DNA of 64,000 nt. Source: Hyperoplus lanceolatus. Taxonomy: Eukaryota > Chordata > Actinopteri > Uranoscopiformes > Ammodytidae. Each line of letters starts with the position of its first letter. Positions within the stretch are counted from its first letter, which is position 1. Location: the NCBI GenBank assembly GCA_026929865.2, contig CM049408.1, forward strand, positions 3,133,501-3,197,500, read 5' to 3'. Under the pieces are notes generated by a model. The model was given only the letters and a program-made list of their open reading frames with translations. It had not been told where the DNA came from and did no database searches. The translations under genes and the position numbers were made by a program. Of the stretch, positions 41,665-53,799 are shown piece by piece.

Positions 41665-43213
41665 CAGTGGTTCTCAACCTTTTTTGAGCAAACGCCCCCC
41701 TAACCTTACCGAGATACTCTAGCGCCCCCCCCAAAAAAAAAAAAAAAAAAAAACACACACACACAATTAAGAATATGTTTTGGCTACATCCTCTATCAAC
41801 AATAAAACATATTTTCTGTGCTGTTTTGGTTTCTTATAAGAATTATTAAAAAAAAATCCCAATATGAGCCTGTTCAATGATAGGCAGATTTAACCCACTG
41901 TCAGGTGGCTGGTTGCATAAAAAGAAAAAACACTATCAGCATTGGTTGTAATCCTTGAGATCCCCCCCAGACATGTAGCCCATTAAGAGGGCATTGTTGT
42001 CGACAGTTGTTGTCTCATCTTACTGGATGCTGAAGGGACACGCACGCAGGGTGGCACACAGCTGCTGCTCAATGTCGAGCGACATCTCATGTATGCGCCG
42101 GGCAACAGTATCGTTACTGAGCGGGATGGCTTTGATGACTGGCGCAGCATCCCGCTCCATGACTGTCGATATTGCTTCTTTTATTGCCGGCATTACCAAA
42201 GACTCACCCACAGTGAACGGTAAACCAGACTTAGCAATTAATAAAGCAATGTTGAAGGACGCCACCAACCCACTTTCGCTTTGATTGACGTTCCGGGCGA
42301 ACAGAGAGTTGATGGTGGGCCGTCTTGAATGTTGATCCCTCAGAGACTTAAAGTAGGATGGATCTTCAGCTGATTTTTCGGGATGTTTTTTCACTAAATG
42401 TTCCTGTAGTCGCGAGGGTTTCATGGCCTCATTAGAGAACACCTGATCGCAGAGCAGGCACATTGGTAAAGTGGTGTTCATCGGTGACGGGATAAATCCA
42501 TAACTAATGTAATTGGCATTGTACTGCCGGCACTTTTTTTTTGTTATTAAAGTTGAATATGTTACAATGAATTGTGTACGTTTTCATTGGTTGTTGAACT
42601 GTTATCCCGCGAACTAGCGCTCATGACGTAGCTGTGCTTTGCTGCTGTCATAGGGCTGCTGTACAGGGCTTGAGTGAGCCTCTCGCGGTGCACAGCGTTT
42701 AGTATATCGTCCCTCTCCAACATATGAGGGTTGTGTCTTTAACATGGTTCTGCTTGTGTGTTAGTTAACTCCATGCTTTGGCTGATTACTCTGTGTTTCT
42801 CCACCTCAGAGACAATAGTTAGTTTAATTTTGAATCTCGCTGCGCTAGCATTAGCAATATCAGTAAACGTCATTATACTAGTCTGTGATTGGCTGATTCC
42901 TCTGCCGCTAAGGCTTTGATTGGCTGGTTGTTCTGACTCAAAGACCTCTGATTGGCTGTCTGCAGAGCCTTCTCTTTTCGAAGGCTGTGACAGTCAGCAG
43001 ACCGCAGAAGAGAAGGAGAGAATAGTTAAAAAGAGGTTGAGGGGTTAGAAACATGAAAAATTAAAATAGGCTGTTTATTTCAGGTAACCTATTTTTGCAG
43101 TCAAAAGATTTATAAGATTAAGAAAGTTTAAAATATATTTATTAAAAAAAAAAAAAGCTCTCGTGTCCCAGCGCCCCCCTACGATGTACGAACGCCCCCG
43201 TTGAGAAACCCTG
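41665..43213 (-). mobile_element. Nested element 2 in L1: deleted hAT
   Basis: CAGTGGTTCTCAACCTTTTT (41665) opens the element and GTTGAGAAACCCTG (43200-43213) closes it. CTCTAGAT at 41657-41664 and 43214-43221 is an exact 8-bp duplication. Ends resemble those of the hAT at 8352. It encodes only a transposase N-terminus. Confidence 0.93.
42020..42481 (-). pseudogene. hAT transposase N-terminal (BED finger) part
   Basis: 153 open codons on minus from MNTTLPMCLLCDQVFSNEAM. A BED-type zinc finger is visible (C-x2-C, then HLVKKH), followed by SYFKSLRDQHSRRPTI and VASFNIALLIAKSGLPFTVG, the standard beginning of ZBED5/SCAND3-like hAT transposases. It ends at PFSIQ-stop (TAA region at 42020) without the catalytic core, so the element is an internal-deletion derivative. 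The frame shows no stops. Confidence 0.88.
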
Positions 43214-44226
43214 CTCTAGATTGTGCATCATACCAACCAATTTCACTATTAAATACAGATGTGAAGATACTTGCTAAAATTCTCGCCCACAGATTGAAGG
43301 ATGTTCTCCCCTCTATCATATCCCCCGACCAAACTGGGTTTATAAAGGGACACCAATCATTTTAGAATATACGCCGGCTAATGAACATTTTATATTCCCC
43401 CAGAAACATTGAATCAAAATGCCTCGCTTCTATGGATGCTGAAAAAGCATTTGATAGAGTAGAATGGAATTATTTGTTTTTCACCCTTGAAAAATTCGGT
43501 TTGGGTCCTGTTTTCAGTTCTTGGGTTAAATTATTATATGCATGCCCTTCTGCCTCAGTATTAACAAACAGCCGTTACTCAAGTAGTTTTGATCTGCCCG
43601 TGGGACCCGGTAGGGTTGTCCTTTGAGCCCGCTCCTTCTTGCTATTGCCATTCGCGGTAACAAAAAGATTCAGGGGATATGGAGAGGAGGAATTGAACAT
43701 AAGGTATCATTATACGCCGATGACTTACTTTTGTTTGTCGCCAAGCCAGCCACCTCTTTACCGGAGGCACTTTCTGTATTGGAGGTCTTTAGTCAGTTTT
43801 CTGGCTATAAACTTAACCTGAGTAAGAGCGAACTCTTTCCGATTAATAAAGAAGCTCTTAAACTTGATTATACAGCTCTCCCACTCAAAGTGGTGACAGA
43901 TCAGCTGAGTTACCTTGGGGTATATTTTACCAGAAATTTTAAAACCTATTTAAATGAACTTCCTCAAATTATTGGATCAGGCTAAGCAAATATTATCGAA
44001 GTGGTCTCCTCTGGCTTTCTCTCTCATAGGTAGAATAATTTCAATTAAAATGACATTACTCTCAAAGTTCCTATATATATTCCAATGTCTCCCCATCTTT
44101 CTCCCCAAATCCTTTTTTCAGGCCCTTGACTCTTTAATGATAAATTATATTTGGAATGGTAAACACTCTCGGTGACGACTCAGCTCCAGTCTGGGTAACA
44201 ATGGAGTCCAGCGCTATTAGCCCAAT

Positions 44227-45564
44227 GGCCCTCATTTATCAATCTTGCGTAGACCAGAAAAATGGGTGTACGTACATTTCCACGCAAATCTCGGCATTTA
44301 TCAATATGGACGTGAGCGTAGGGTACGCTCAAATCCCACGCCAGCTCTCAGCTCGTGTACGCAAATTTGAAAACAGCTTGGACTCGCAGTGCAGGCTGCT
44401 TCGGTAGCCGATGACTTTGTTGGACAAATTAGAAGGTAATACAAATGCAGTGCAAATAAGACCGAAATAAAGATATTAATCACTTAAAAATGAGCAGCTT
44501 ATGGTGTGCAACTGAGTAGGAGAGCTGATTCAATAGTGCACACACCGGCCACTTAGGAGGCTGCATGGGACTGCGTAAGGGCAGTTGTCTCCGTCTTGGA
44601 GCAGCTGGACACTGAGGCACGGGGGCTGCATTCATTCAAAAAATGTTAGTCACAGTATTAAATATGTAGTAGACATACACTGCTCTTTATGATACAAAAA
44701 AATACACAGCACAACATTCAGCTTAACATTTTATTTATTTGACGCACTTTTAGGATGTTAGTTCCTCTTTTAATGTGTCATTGATGCTAAAGCGAGCAAT
44801 TTATTTCCACCGTTAACCGGGCACGTTGTTCCTATCTGCTGGTGGAGCAGGACGGTGGGCGCTCTCACAGCTGATCGTTGCCGTGGTCGGGCTTGTGCAG
44901 CTGACGGCCGGGCTGACCACTCGTGCTGGGCGCATGCTGTCATACAAACGCAAATGTGTTATTTTTAGTTTTTAAAACCTCTTTGAATAGTGCTATCTAA
45001 AAGGGCAAATACATTCTAATCATTCAAATCTCTGCAGACGTGTATTTATTTTATGGGGACCATTATCGGACAGTTGGTGCGTCTTTTTCTCCTCCACCAC
45101 TTATATTATGCCCGCAGCCCCGCACCCCCAGTTGGTTGCATTTCAGAACAGCAACACTTTTTTAGTGGCTTTCTATTTTGAGTCAACACCAACGTTGTTG
45201 ACCGCAGCAGTTATTTCCTTCCTAACTGCTGCCTTCTGTCGTTCTCTGATGCTGCTTGTAGGCTAATGCTCCGAAATGAAACTCTTTTTTTCTATTTTCG
45301 CTGTTATTCTGTCAATTTCTACTTCAGGGAAGTGCCGTATTGCGCATATCCATGTCGTAAAACCTCTGGGCGAGGCCTCTAAACTGAGAAAATATAGGGG
45401 CGTGATACGCCGTCTTCATCCGAATTCTATCAATAATGGCCATGGCGTACGCTGAGATTGGCGAGGATACGCCTGTTTGATAAATACCACGCGACACCTG
45501 GAAGTAGGAGGTATTTGCGCTAGAATCTGCACCAGTTTCACGTTAAAATTGATAAATGAGGGCC
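44227..45564. mobile_element. Nested element 3 in L1: Harbinger/ISL2EU-like, non-autonomous
   Basis: GGCCCTCATTTATCAA (44227) and TTGATAAATGAGGGCC (45564) are exact 16-bp inverted repeats. An AT dinucleotide flanks both sides (44225-44226, 45565-45566). Ends are related to nested element 1 (both continue TTGCGTA), but the flanking duplication differs. Removing it restores an ORF2-like frame. No transposase recognised. Confidence 0.82.
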
Positions 45565-46415
45565 ATTGTTCCCTATCTGCCCTCTTAAGCGCCGCACTTC
45601 CACTCTCTTCGCTGTCCCAACAGTAGTCCCGTGATTAAGCACTCCCTTCGAATTTGGACCCAATTTAGGAAGAATTTCGGAATGCAGAATTTTTCACTTT
45701 TCAGCCCAATTGCAGCTAATCATTTGTTTACTCCCTCGACGGTGGATGGTGCATTCAAGATCTGGCATAAAAAAGGCTTAAAATGCATCAGTGATTTATT
45801 TATTAATGATCTATTTGCTAGTTTCTCAATTGACAAAACATTTTGGTATCGAAAAGACTAATTTTTCCGATTTCTGCAAATCAGGCATTTTACTTTTAGA
45901 AGTTAATTCCCTAATTCCTCATAAACCGCTCAGCCAATCATGTCGATTTGTTTCTTTCTGTAAACCCCACATTAAAAGGCTCAATTTCTGTGTTTTCAAC
46001 CTTATTTTGAAGTTGCATAGCCCCTCATTAGCAGCTATAAGAACCCTGTGGGAGCAGGACCTAGGTTCTGCCTTCACAGATCGTATGTGGGATTCAGTCC
46101 TGGATCGGATACACTTTACCTCCATGTGCGCCCGACATGCTCTTGTGCAATTTAAAGTAGTACATCGTATCCACATAACTAAAACTAAATTAGCTCGTAT
46201 GTTCCCCGATGTAGACCCGACCTGTGATAGCTGTAAGAGCGCACCGGCATCACTCTTTCACACGTACTGGTTGTGTCCCACCTTGACTGACTTCTGGACA
46301 TCAGTTTTTCAAACAATTTCTGAAGTACTTCAGCATCAAATTGAGCCGAACCCTTTCACTGCAATGTATGGCATTGCTCCCAATTCAGGCTTGCCTAAAG
46401 TGAAGCTAAAGGTAC

Positions 46416-48053
46416 TAGGGCTGCACAATATATCAATTTTCATCGCGATGACGATATTGGCTTCCCACAATGACGTGTATGAAGGAAATGCCGGGCGGAA
46501 ATTCCGCCCGGTTTTTCCGCGGAAGTTCCGGGCGGTAAATACAAATCCGCGCGGAAGTTCCGGGCGGTTTAAGGGGCCTTTCCGGGCGGATTAACGACTA
46601 AACCCGCGGATTGTTGTCTATACCGCGTCAAATACCGGGCCGAATTGTGGCACCTTCCGCTTTCCATATCCAAGAGCCGCGCGAAGAAGCAAGCTGCTGT
46701 TGCTTATCGCGCGAGCAGACATCTGCGCTTGTGAAATCACATACATCCCCTTGTTAGTCTCTTTTTTTTGTGTGGGGCCGGATTTATAACCCATTATTAC
46801 ATGACACTTTGCCAGGTCTGTTATTTCCAGCAAGACAGACCGCAGTCAAGAGTATAATGTATAGCGAACAGGTCACCTAAGGACCTACGTCATAGTTTTG
46901 ATGGATAGACGTCCACAAACAGGGCTACTCGTTCAGAAAACAATGGAATACTTTTTCAACACGTCTTTGCATGTATCAGGAGAGCAGGGAACACAGGAGT
47001 CATGGTTAATGTCCGACAGGACTCCAGCAAGACGACGTGAGTACGTTTTGCTTCAGGCTGCAGCCTGCCATGTAAATGTTCGGCAGTCATTTTCTCCGTG
47101 AATTGTGTTATAGATTTTGGGGGATAATGCTTTGTTAGCTAGATGGAGCTCTGGTTAAGCATGTTGGCCGATTACATTTACTGTTTGTACAGTGTGCGAG
47201 TCTTGAGTTGTGTTAGCAAAACAGTAGCTCTGTGGCTAACCGCTGAGCCGGAGCCTTCAGTCAGCTGAAGCAGTCTAGCTGGGCGAGTAGACTATTCCAC
47301 CGTTGCTAATTCGTATCCTTGGTCGTTCCTATTTACTGGCGTATTGAACTACGTTTTCATTACATAAGAACCTAGTGGGTTTGCAATGACTATTCCAGTT
47401 ATTAGACAAACTCCCAGGGTTGCTAATAACTCCATACAGTCAGTGCCTCAGCGTACACACGACCTGAAGCGAAGAAGAAACCTCGCGTTGGGAGTAAAGG
47501 CATGAGAGGCAGCAACATTTAACTAACGTGTTGCTGAGTGTTACCTGCCACTTCCCGTCTCCGTCCTTTCAAATTAAATTCCGACATAGTAGAGCCATAT
47601 AGGTTGTGATTTATTTTGACAGGGCTCATAATATACTTATTTTAGTTATACATTGTGGGCACAATTTTATTTAGTTCAAAATCAAGTTTTATACACATCC
47701 ATCATGCAGGTACAATGAATGGAGTAAAATATTTTATATTTTGCTTTTAGAAGATGCAATGAGGTCAGGTGAGGAAACAAAGATGTGTTATTCAACAGAA
47801 ATGTAGCACAAGGAAAAGTTAAAGCAGTGCTCTGTTGATTTGATTTTGAGTAAAGTTTTGGTGCAATATTTTGATTTATATTTTCTTTGTGGAAATGCAT
47901 TGACTTCAGGTAAATATTTATTATATTTATGCAAATATATGTACATTATCAGTAATAATGCATAGCCGATCACATGGATATGAAAGCGCTGTTGTGTTTA
48001 CGTGACAATCCAATAAAAATATTTTACTCTTTGGGCAATATCGTGCAGCCCTA
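46416..48053. mobile_element. Nested element 4 in L1: hAT with TAGGGCTGCAC termini
   Basis: TAGGGCTGCACAATAT (46416) and ATATCGTGCAGCCCTA (48053) are the inverted ends. AAAGGTAC at 46408-46415 and 48054-48061 is an exact 8-bp duplication. A GC-rich block of repeated GGAAGTTCCGGGCGG lies at 46490-46600. No transposase domain is recognised; a 67-codon frame at 46898 is unassigned. Confidence 0.92.
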
Positions 48054-48104
48054 AAAGGTACTGGCCTTCACCTCTTTACTTGCTCGTAGGGCTATCTTAC
48101 TTAA

Positions 48105-51100
48105 AGGGTACATATTATGCAAAATCTCGGTTTTAAAGGTGTATATCCAAGGTCTACTAGAAAAGGTTTTCATGGTTTATTGTTCAAAAAACCCAATAGT
48201 TTTCTACCATTTCTTCATCGCCTTTTCCAGCCTTCCCTGCCCTCTATCTCAAAAGGTTGGTTTTGACAGCTTACCCTCCTTCGCAAAATACTAGTCTGCT
48301 CTGACTGGTCAGATCTACATGGGCGTGCATGCACCGCCCTGCTCATTTACTCTATACCTACCTACCAGGCCCCCAGGATGCTGCCTTCTCCGAGCAGCCA
48401 GCATGGACATGTGGCCAACCCATTGGTATTGCAGGGTGGAGCTTATTTTCATGCGGCCCGTAGGCAGATGTCCCTGTCCACAGAGTACAAGCGGCGAACA
48501 AGATTGTGTCTCTGCACATTTTTTCTGGATATCAATCATAGACTCATACTTATCTTTAGACCATACACTATTAAAATGTAAGTTTTCTCATTTCAAAACG
48601 CCACCTCAAGCGTTTTATTAGCCCAACGGCTTTCAGTTTGTTTTCGCCAGGCTAGATGCTACAGAACGAGACACCCGCCTCCAGTCCGCTACGCTTGCCG
48701 CCCTCTTTCTTGATAGGTCCATAATGCCGCTACGTCTATGCTACGTCATGCTTTGGGACGTATGGAATTTCCGGATTATGCTTCCTTGTTGCTTCTCTGC
48801 GCCTATGAGCAGCTCTCATAGGAATGAATGGGCGCCATGTTTCAATACGGTGTCCATTTCTTTATATGTCCATGCTACCTACATGGGCCCCTCTTTCCTC
48901 CATCCCTCCACTCCGACGTACTTCCATTCCTCCAGCCCCCCACTACGACACACTTTCGTACCGCCATTCCGACAGAATAATTTTTCCTGTAGCCTATTTC
49001 CCCAACTATGTAGATAGCCGCCTCATTTTTTTAAGCGACTGGAAAACCGTTTTGCTGAATAAGCGCCCAGCGCAAATAACGGCAGGCGATTGTTTAGGCC
49101 TACACTATTTTACAATGACGGTTTTCTGCGCCAATTTCCCGCCAAACATGAATATTTTCAACAAAATAATATACGAAATACTGTAGAGCAACGAAAATTA
49201 AATCACAAGGCGTGAAATGATGGTTCTAGGCCCAGGGAACCATCACTGAAATAACGTCGGTAGTAGGCTATGCATCCGTCTGTCTTGTCTTTGTCTTGAG
49301 ACTGCTATCTATCTATCTATCTATTTGGTCAGAAAAACGCACGGAGACTATTTCATCCCGATGCTTGTGGGACAGTCAGTTTTTTGACATAATTATCGTG
49401 CTTTGCTCTGGTAAGAGCAAAATCACTAGGCTATATATTGTTTTATTTTTTGAGCCCCTGGTTGTTTCTTAGAAAATCAAAGCGAGTCCTGTTTGGTTTT
49501 AATCAAATGCAAATAGGCTAGCCTATGAGTTGTATTTTAGGATATAAATATTTGAAGGGGGGGAAAAAAGCACAGTGTCCATTAGACCTACGTTTGCTTC
49601 TTTCATTAGTAGGCCTAGGATGAACTGAACAGCGAAACAGACGCATTTATGAAGCACCCAAAAGCTACACCTGCACCTTGAAATCAGCACCTTTAATTGA
49701 ACAGCGACACAGAGGCAGAGGCGATATGACCGGCGACACAGAAGGAATCGCTTGTCGGAATGATGGGCCGTTTCTTATCGACAAAGGAAACTTAAAATGT
49801 CGGAGTCGCGACCCCTTTTTAATTAAATAAAGTGCCGCCTTTGCGACAACAAGAAGTCAATTGTTGGAGTGGCAGCATGTCGGAATGAACGTCCGCCCCC
49901 CTGTAAAACATGGCACATTCAATGTTACATCATGTAGCCTAGCTGACATGTATAGGCCTACATCATACATCTGTTATGGCAAAGCTACAACAAATTCAGT
50001 ATAGCCCTGGCTCGATAAGCAACAAGTTCTGAGTGATACTGTGTGCTTTTTGAAATATAATGGACAGGAAACAAACACCAGCAGAGACAACTTACAATAT
50101 TCCTGTCTATGTACATTACACTGGAGATCATGTAATAGGCCTACTGCTGCTTGTACTACAGGTTTATTTTGCTTAAAAAAAACGGCAATTTGTCCCGCAT
50201 TCTCCCGCACAAACGTAGTCTTTGTCCCACATCTGGTGAATTGGGATCTGGTCACCCTAACTACATACTGTCCTCAGACTTATTGCGGTGTGTACTTGAG
50301 CTATACAATCAGACAGGTAGCAGGATGAAGCTATTAAAAAAATACTCTTCAGTTTCCAACACACCGTACAGTTTCACCGTCTGTTTTTCACTCAGGGGCT
50401 GTCACGGCAGGACTAACGTGAGCTCACAAAAGAGCCAAATAACAGTCACTGCAAAAGACTCACAGCTCTAACCGTTAGCATAAAGCTAGCGGGCGCTAAT
50501 GCTAACGACTAAACCCCACATTCTCTCATTTCAGTCGGTGTTGGTTATTATAGGAGGGATAAAATAAAGCACATTACAGACATTGAACTAACAAACGGAG
50601 AGAATTATTTTTAAAATAGGACTAACATTTCGGACGGATGGTGTCTCTCAGTCTTCCTGGCACAGTCTCCTCCACACTCCAGTGAAAAGGCTTTGATCAC
50701 ACTAACAGATTGCAAACCTTTGCTGGAGATAGCCTAACAAAAAATGAAGTAAATCCATTCAGCCCTAGTGTGCTTCGAGGCTGGGGTGTGATGGTAGCTT
50801 GAGGTTGAGCTCACACTGCAGCTTGCTTCTCCTCTCTTGTTGCATGAGCGAGTGGAGGCTCAGCCAGGTGTGTGTGGTTACCAACGGGGCGTCTTGATTT
50901 GCCTATCAACTGCTGAGTTTCTGGTGAGCTTTCCCGTGGGAGTATTTATGATAATGAAAACCGACCGATTTCGTCATCAGTCGGTGTTTTTTGGAAGAAA
51001 CCTTCAAATCCCCCCCTTTTCGAAATAAGTGTCCCAGAAGAAACTGACATATTTGTCTTTTTGAAGCTTGTGTGTGCTGGTAGGGACGCCAATAACCTAA

Positions 51101-51150
51101 ACAGTGTGCCCAAACACCGGCAATGTTTGGTTTTTCATAATATGTCCCCT
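48105..51150. mobile_element. Nested element 5 in L1: TTAA-flanked element (piggyBac- or Kolobok-like)
   Basis: TTAA at 48101-48104 and 51151-51154 flanks AGGGTACATATTATG and CATAATATGTCCCCT. Removing it plus one TTAA rejoins ORF2 (AILL-KWKDP). In 3 kb I recognise no transposase; small frames have no domain. An (ATCT)n run lies at 49303-49324. Confidence 0.85.
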
Positions 51151-51326
51151 TTAAATGGAAAGATCCTGCTCCTCCTTCCCACTAACATTGGATTAGAGAC
51201 ATTATGTCATGTATGAATCTGGAGAAAATTCGTTGCACTACCCAGGGATCTGAGACTAAATTTCGTAAAATATGGCGCCCCTTCCTAGACTATTTTAAGA
51301 AACCGACCACAATAGTTGAAGAGTAG

Positions 51327-51612
51327 CTACCCCCTCCCCTCTTAAGTTTGATTCAATTTTATTTCTTTGTTTTTTGTTACATAATGGTTGTTTGTTTTTG
51401 TTTCTTGAAGTGTGTGTTTCTGTTTCGTTTCTGCTATTTTTAACATTACGTATTATTTTTTGTACTAATTTCTTAATGCAGGATTGTTTGTGATTGGGTG
51501 TGAGGGTGGGATATGGGTGGGATATGTTCGGGGGGGAAAAAGTTGTAATCCATTGTACTGCAGTTGCTTTGCTACTTTGCGATCTAATAAAAAACCTTTG
51601 AAAGAGAAACCT
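51327..51612 (+). repeat. L1 3' UTR and end
   Basis: T-rich 3' UTR ending CAATCTAATAAAAAACCTTTG with a polyadenylation-like signal. The element ends at about 51612. A target duplication with the inverted 5' end (~38440) was not found. Confidence 0.6.
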
Positions 51613-52076
51613 TAAATGTTTATTATATGTTTAAGGAAGTTGGAAGCACAAATATTTGGTCAGATTTAATTTCTACTATTTTTAAGAGGGTGAAATCATG
51701 TTTTTTATTGGTTTTGGCCCTACCCTGTTGCGCCCCCTATTGGTTTGACTAAATGCATGATAGAAGAGGTCAAGAGCTTTGCAATGTAGTTCCCCCCTTG
51801 TCTGTACCACATTTTGTTGCTGGTCTGTAAGCTTTCAAAAGTGGTTCAAGGTCAAGGTTCAAAGGGCAACCCTGTGGGGTAGGCACCGCCCACAAAGTTC
51901 ACAGTGGCATATTTGTACTCCACTGGTCAAGACCTTTCCAACGATGTCTTCATTGTCATCCTATGACAAGGGATCATTTTCAGCTGACGTCAGGTGGACG
52001 TCCTTCCATGTGTACTTTTGGAGAGTCTGTTAGTGACAAGCTAAATGAAATTAGTCAAAAATTAGTTAAGGGGTAT
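51613..52076. other. No gene seen
   Basis: Unassigned sequence with a short GC-richer patch (51725-51920). Confidence 0.5.
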
Positions 52077-53705
52077 TTATTGATTCCATTTGTTGAATAT
52101 ATTAATGGTTAGCTTATCCACTGTCATAGTTTTCAATTTGGACCAGTTTAGACCAACATTTCCCTGCAAACTACATAATGTTTCATATAAATTCTTTCCC
52201 CTGTAATTTCTGTTTTTCTTAATGCAGAGACACATCTTGCATTTGGTACACCGCATGTACGTCTTGCTTTTGCAATCTTGATGTCTGCATCTTTCTGCAT
52301 TTTTGATATCCGCCATCTCTGGCATGTGCTGGCTCCAAGTCTGCACACTGATGGCTCTGGTTGTGGGATCCTCATTTTGGTTGGTGGCTCATAGTCTTCT
52401 TCACTGTATTCACTGCTATCATCAAGTTACATTGACAACAATCTAATATGATGGGGGGAAAAACACCTAAAAAGAAAATTAATAATCAAACCATGCAGAA
52501 ATCTACTTTATTAAATGCAGTCAGGTAGTAGTGCATCATTGGGACAATTACAGTGTTATAGATCTGCAATCCTATTGACCATTATTATAGGGACAGAGGA
52601 TCAGGATCAAATTCTAAAAATTATAATTTATAGAATTTTGATCCCATGAATATCAATGGCTAATTACTGAATCACTGATTATATTATCCTCATACTAAAT
52701 AAAACCTACGCGCTACTCTTGACCCACAAAGGGGATGCCTTTCAGGTTCAAACTCATGCTCATCTCCCTCATCATCCGAAAGCTCCAAATCTGAATCTCC
52801 TTCAACTATTTTGTAGAGAATCTTCTCTGTTTCAGTTCTGTTTCCTACAACAATGTTGAGTCATTAAGTAAATGAAGATGGTCTTGTTGTCCACTATAAT
52901 TGACATTCATAAAGGGACTATTATTTAAAAAGATATATAATTTAAATGCATTCCCTGCTATGCTGGCCATTTTGGATGAGAAGGAAGAGGAGGTTCCCAG
53001 CATCCCAACCAATCACATGGCATATCACTGTAAAGCCCAGGATGTCCTCTTTGCAATACAACAGGAATTGGTAGAGTAGCTCAAAAGAGTTGAATGATAT
53101 CCAGTATAAAGGACACAAGTGGGGCGGGGTCTCAGGAGGTCCTGAAAAAGAGTGTAGTTTGGGACTATCCTAAACTTTGAAAGAGATGAATGGAAATGTA
53201 AAAGAATACACTGAGAATACACAACTTCTTTTTTACCTGTAGGTCCCAATGCAGGGTTTGGAGCTGGGGCAGGTGCTACACCAGTGGATGGGCCTAGGGC
53301 AGATGCTGGAGCGGGTGCTGGGCATGGGGCAGGTGCAGGAGCAATGGGTCGGCCAGGTGGTATACAAGCTAACAGAAAATCACATATTTCACACTCAGAA
53401 GATTATGTCAAGTCAATGTTATGTAGTATTTGATATTTAAATGACTGCATTAGGCCTACCATGTGAGCTCCCAATCGAGATGTTCCGATTCCATAGTGTC
53501 TAATAAAGATTACAGTTCAACAAAGTGAGTGAGGACTTTTAAGGACAATTAAGCAAAAGAAATATAATAAAATATGAACTTTAAATTGTGTACCAGTCGA
53601 TTCTTCCTTCGCTTCTTCAGCTTGGGGATTTTTGCCAAATCAATTGGCAAATCATCTGGCCCAGTGATGGTCTTTCGGAAATTTGATATTGAACGTTTGT
53701 CTGTA
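52077..53705 (-). pseudogene. Zinc-ribbon gene remnant, possibly piggyBac-derived
   Basis: On minus, separate open pieces bordered by splice-like sites are: 53705-53590 (FRKTITGPDDLPIDLAKIPK), 53370-53240 (Pro/Ala-rich, PIAPAPAPCPAPAPASALGP), about 52860-52700 (EKILYKIVEGDSDLELSDDE), about 52430-52340 (DDSSEYSEEDYEPPTK) and a C-terminal CRHQDCKSKTYMRCTKCKMC ending at 52077. Acidic N-terminal pieces plus a C-terminal cysteine ribbon are the layout of piggyBac-type transposases, but no catalytic core is present. The acidic and ribbon pieces around 52340 are in different frames. It could be a deletion derivative or an unrelated gene. Confidence 0.4.
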
Positions 53706-53799
53706 TCAGAAAAGACAAAATGAAAATAATAATTTAATAATGTAAAGAATATAAACAGAAGAGAGAAAAAACATTTCTCGGGTGTGTACATATTACAGA

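Larger units (their letters stand above)
39283..51326 (+). pseudogene. L1-type ORF2 (endonuclease-RT) split by five DNA transposons
   Basis: ORF2 pieces on plus: 39283-39626 (endonuclease end, IDYFFVDNS and ISDHAPLLLQL), 40931-41664 (linker to RT start, SGKSLGPDGLPSDFFK), 43222-44226 (RT: YQPISLLNTDVKILAKILA, DQTGFIKG, SMDAEKAFDRVEW, catalytic LYADDLLLF near 43713), 45565-46415 (C-terminal zinc part, CDSCKSAPASLFHTYWLC), 48062-48104, and 51151-51326 (IRDIMSCMNLEKIRCT, stop TAG 51324-51326). The gaps are exactly the five nested elements. Several stops and frameshifts (for example near 43362, 43612 and 45860) inactivate it. The endonuclease N-terminus is absent, lost at the inversion. Confidence 0.9.

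Noticed and set aside
46616-47101. Frames in the hAT element at 46416
   Set aside because: No hAT domain recognisable and no conserved motif; left unassigned.
48315-49186. Several 60-120-codon frames in the TTAA element
   Set aside because: Overlapping frames on both strands, no domain; probably chance in GC-richer DNA.
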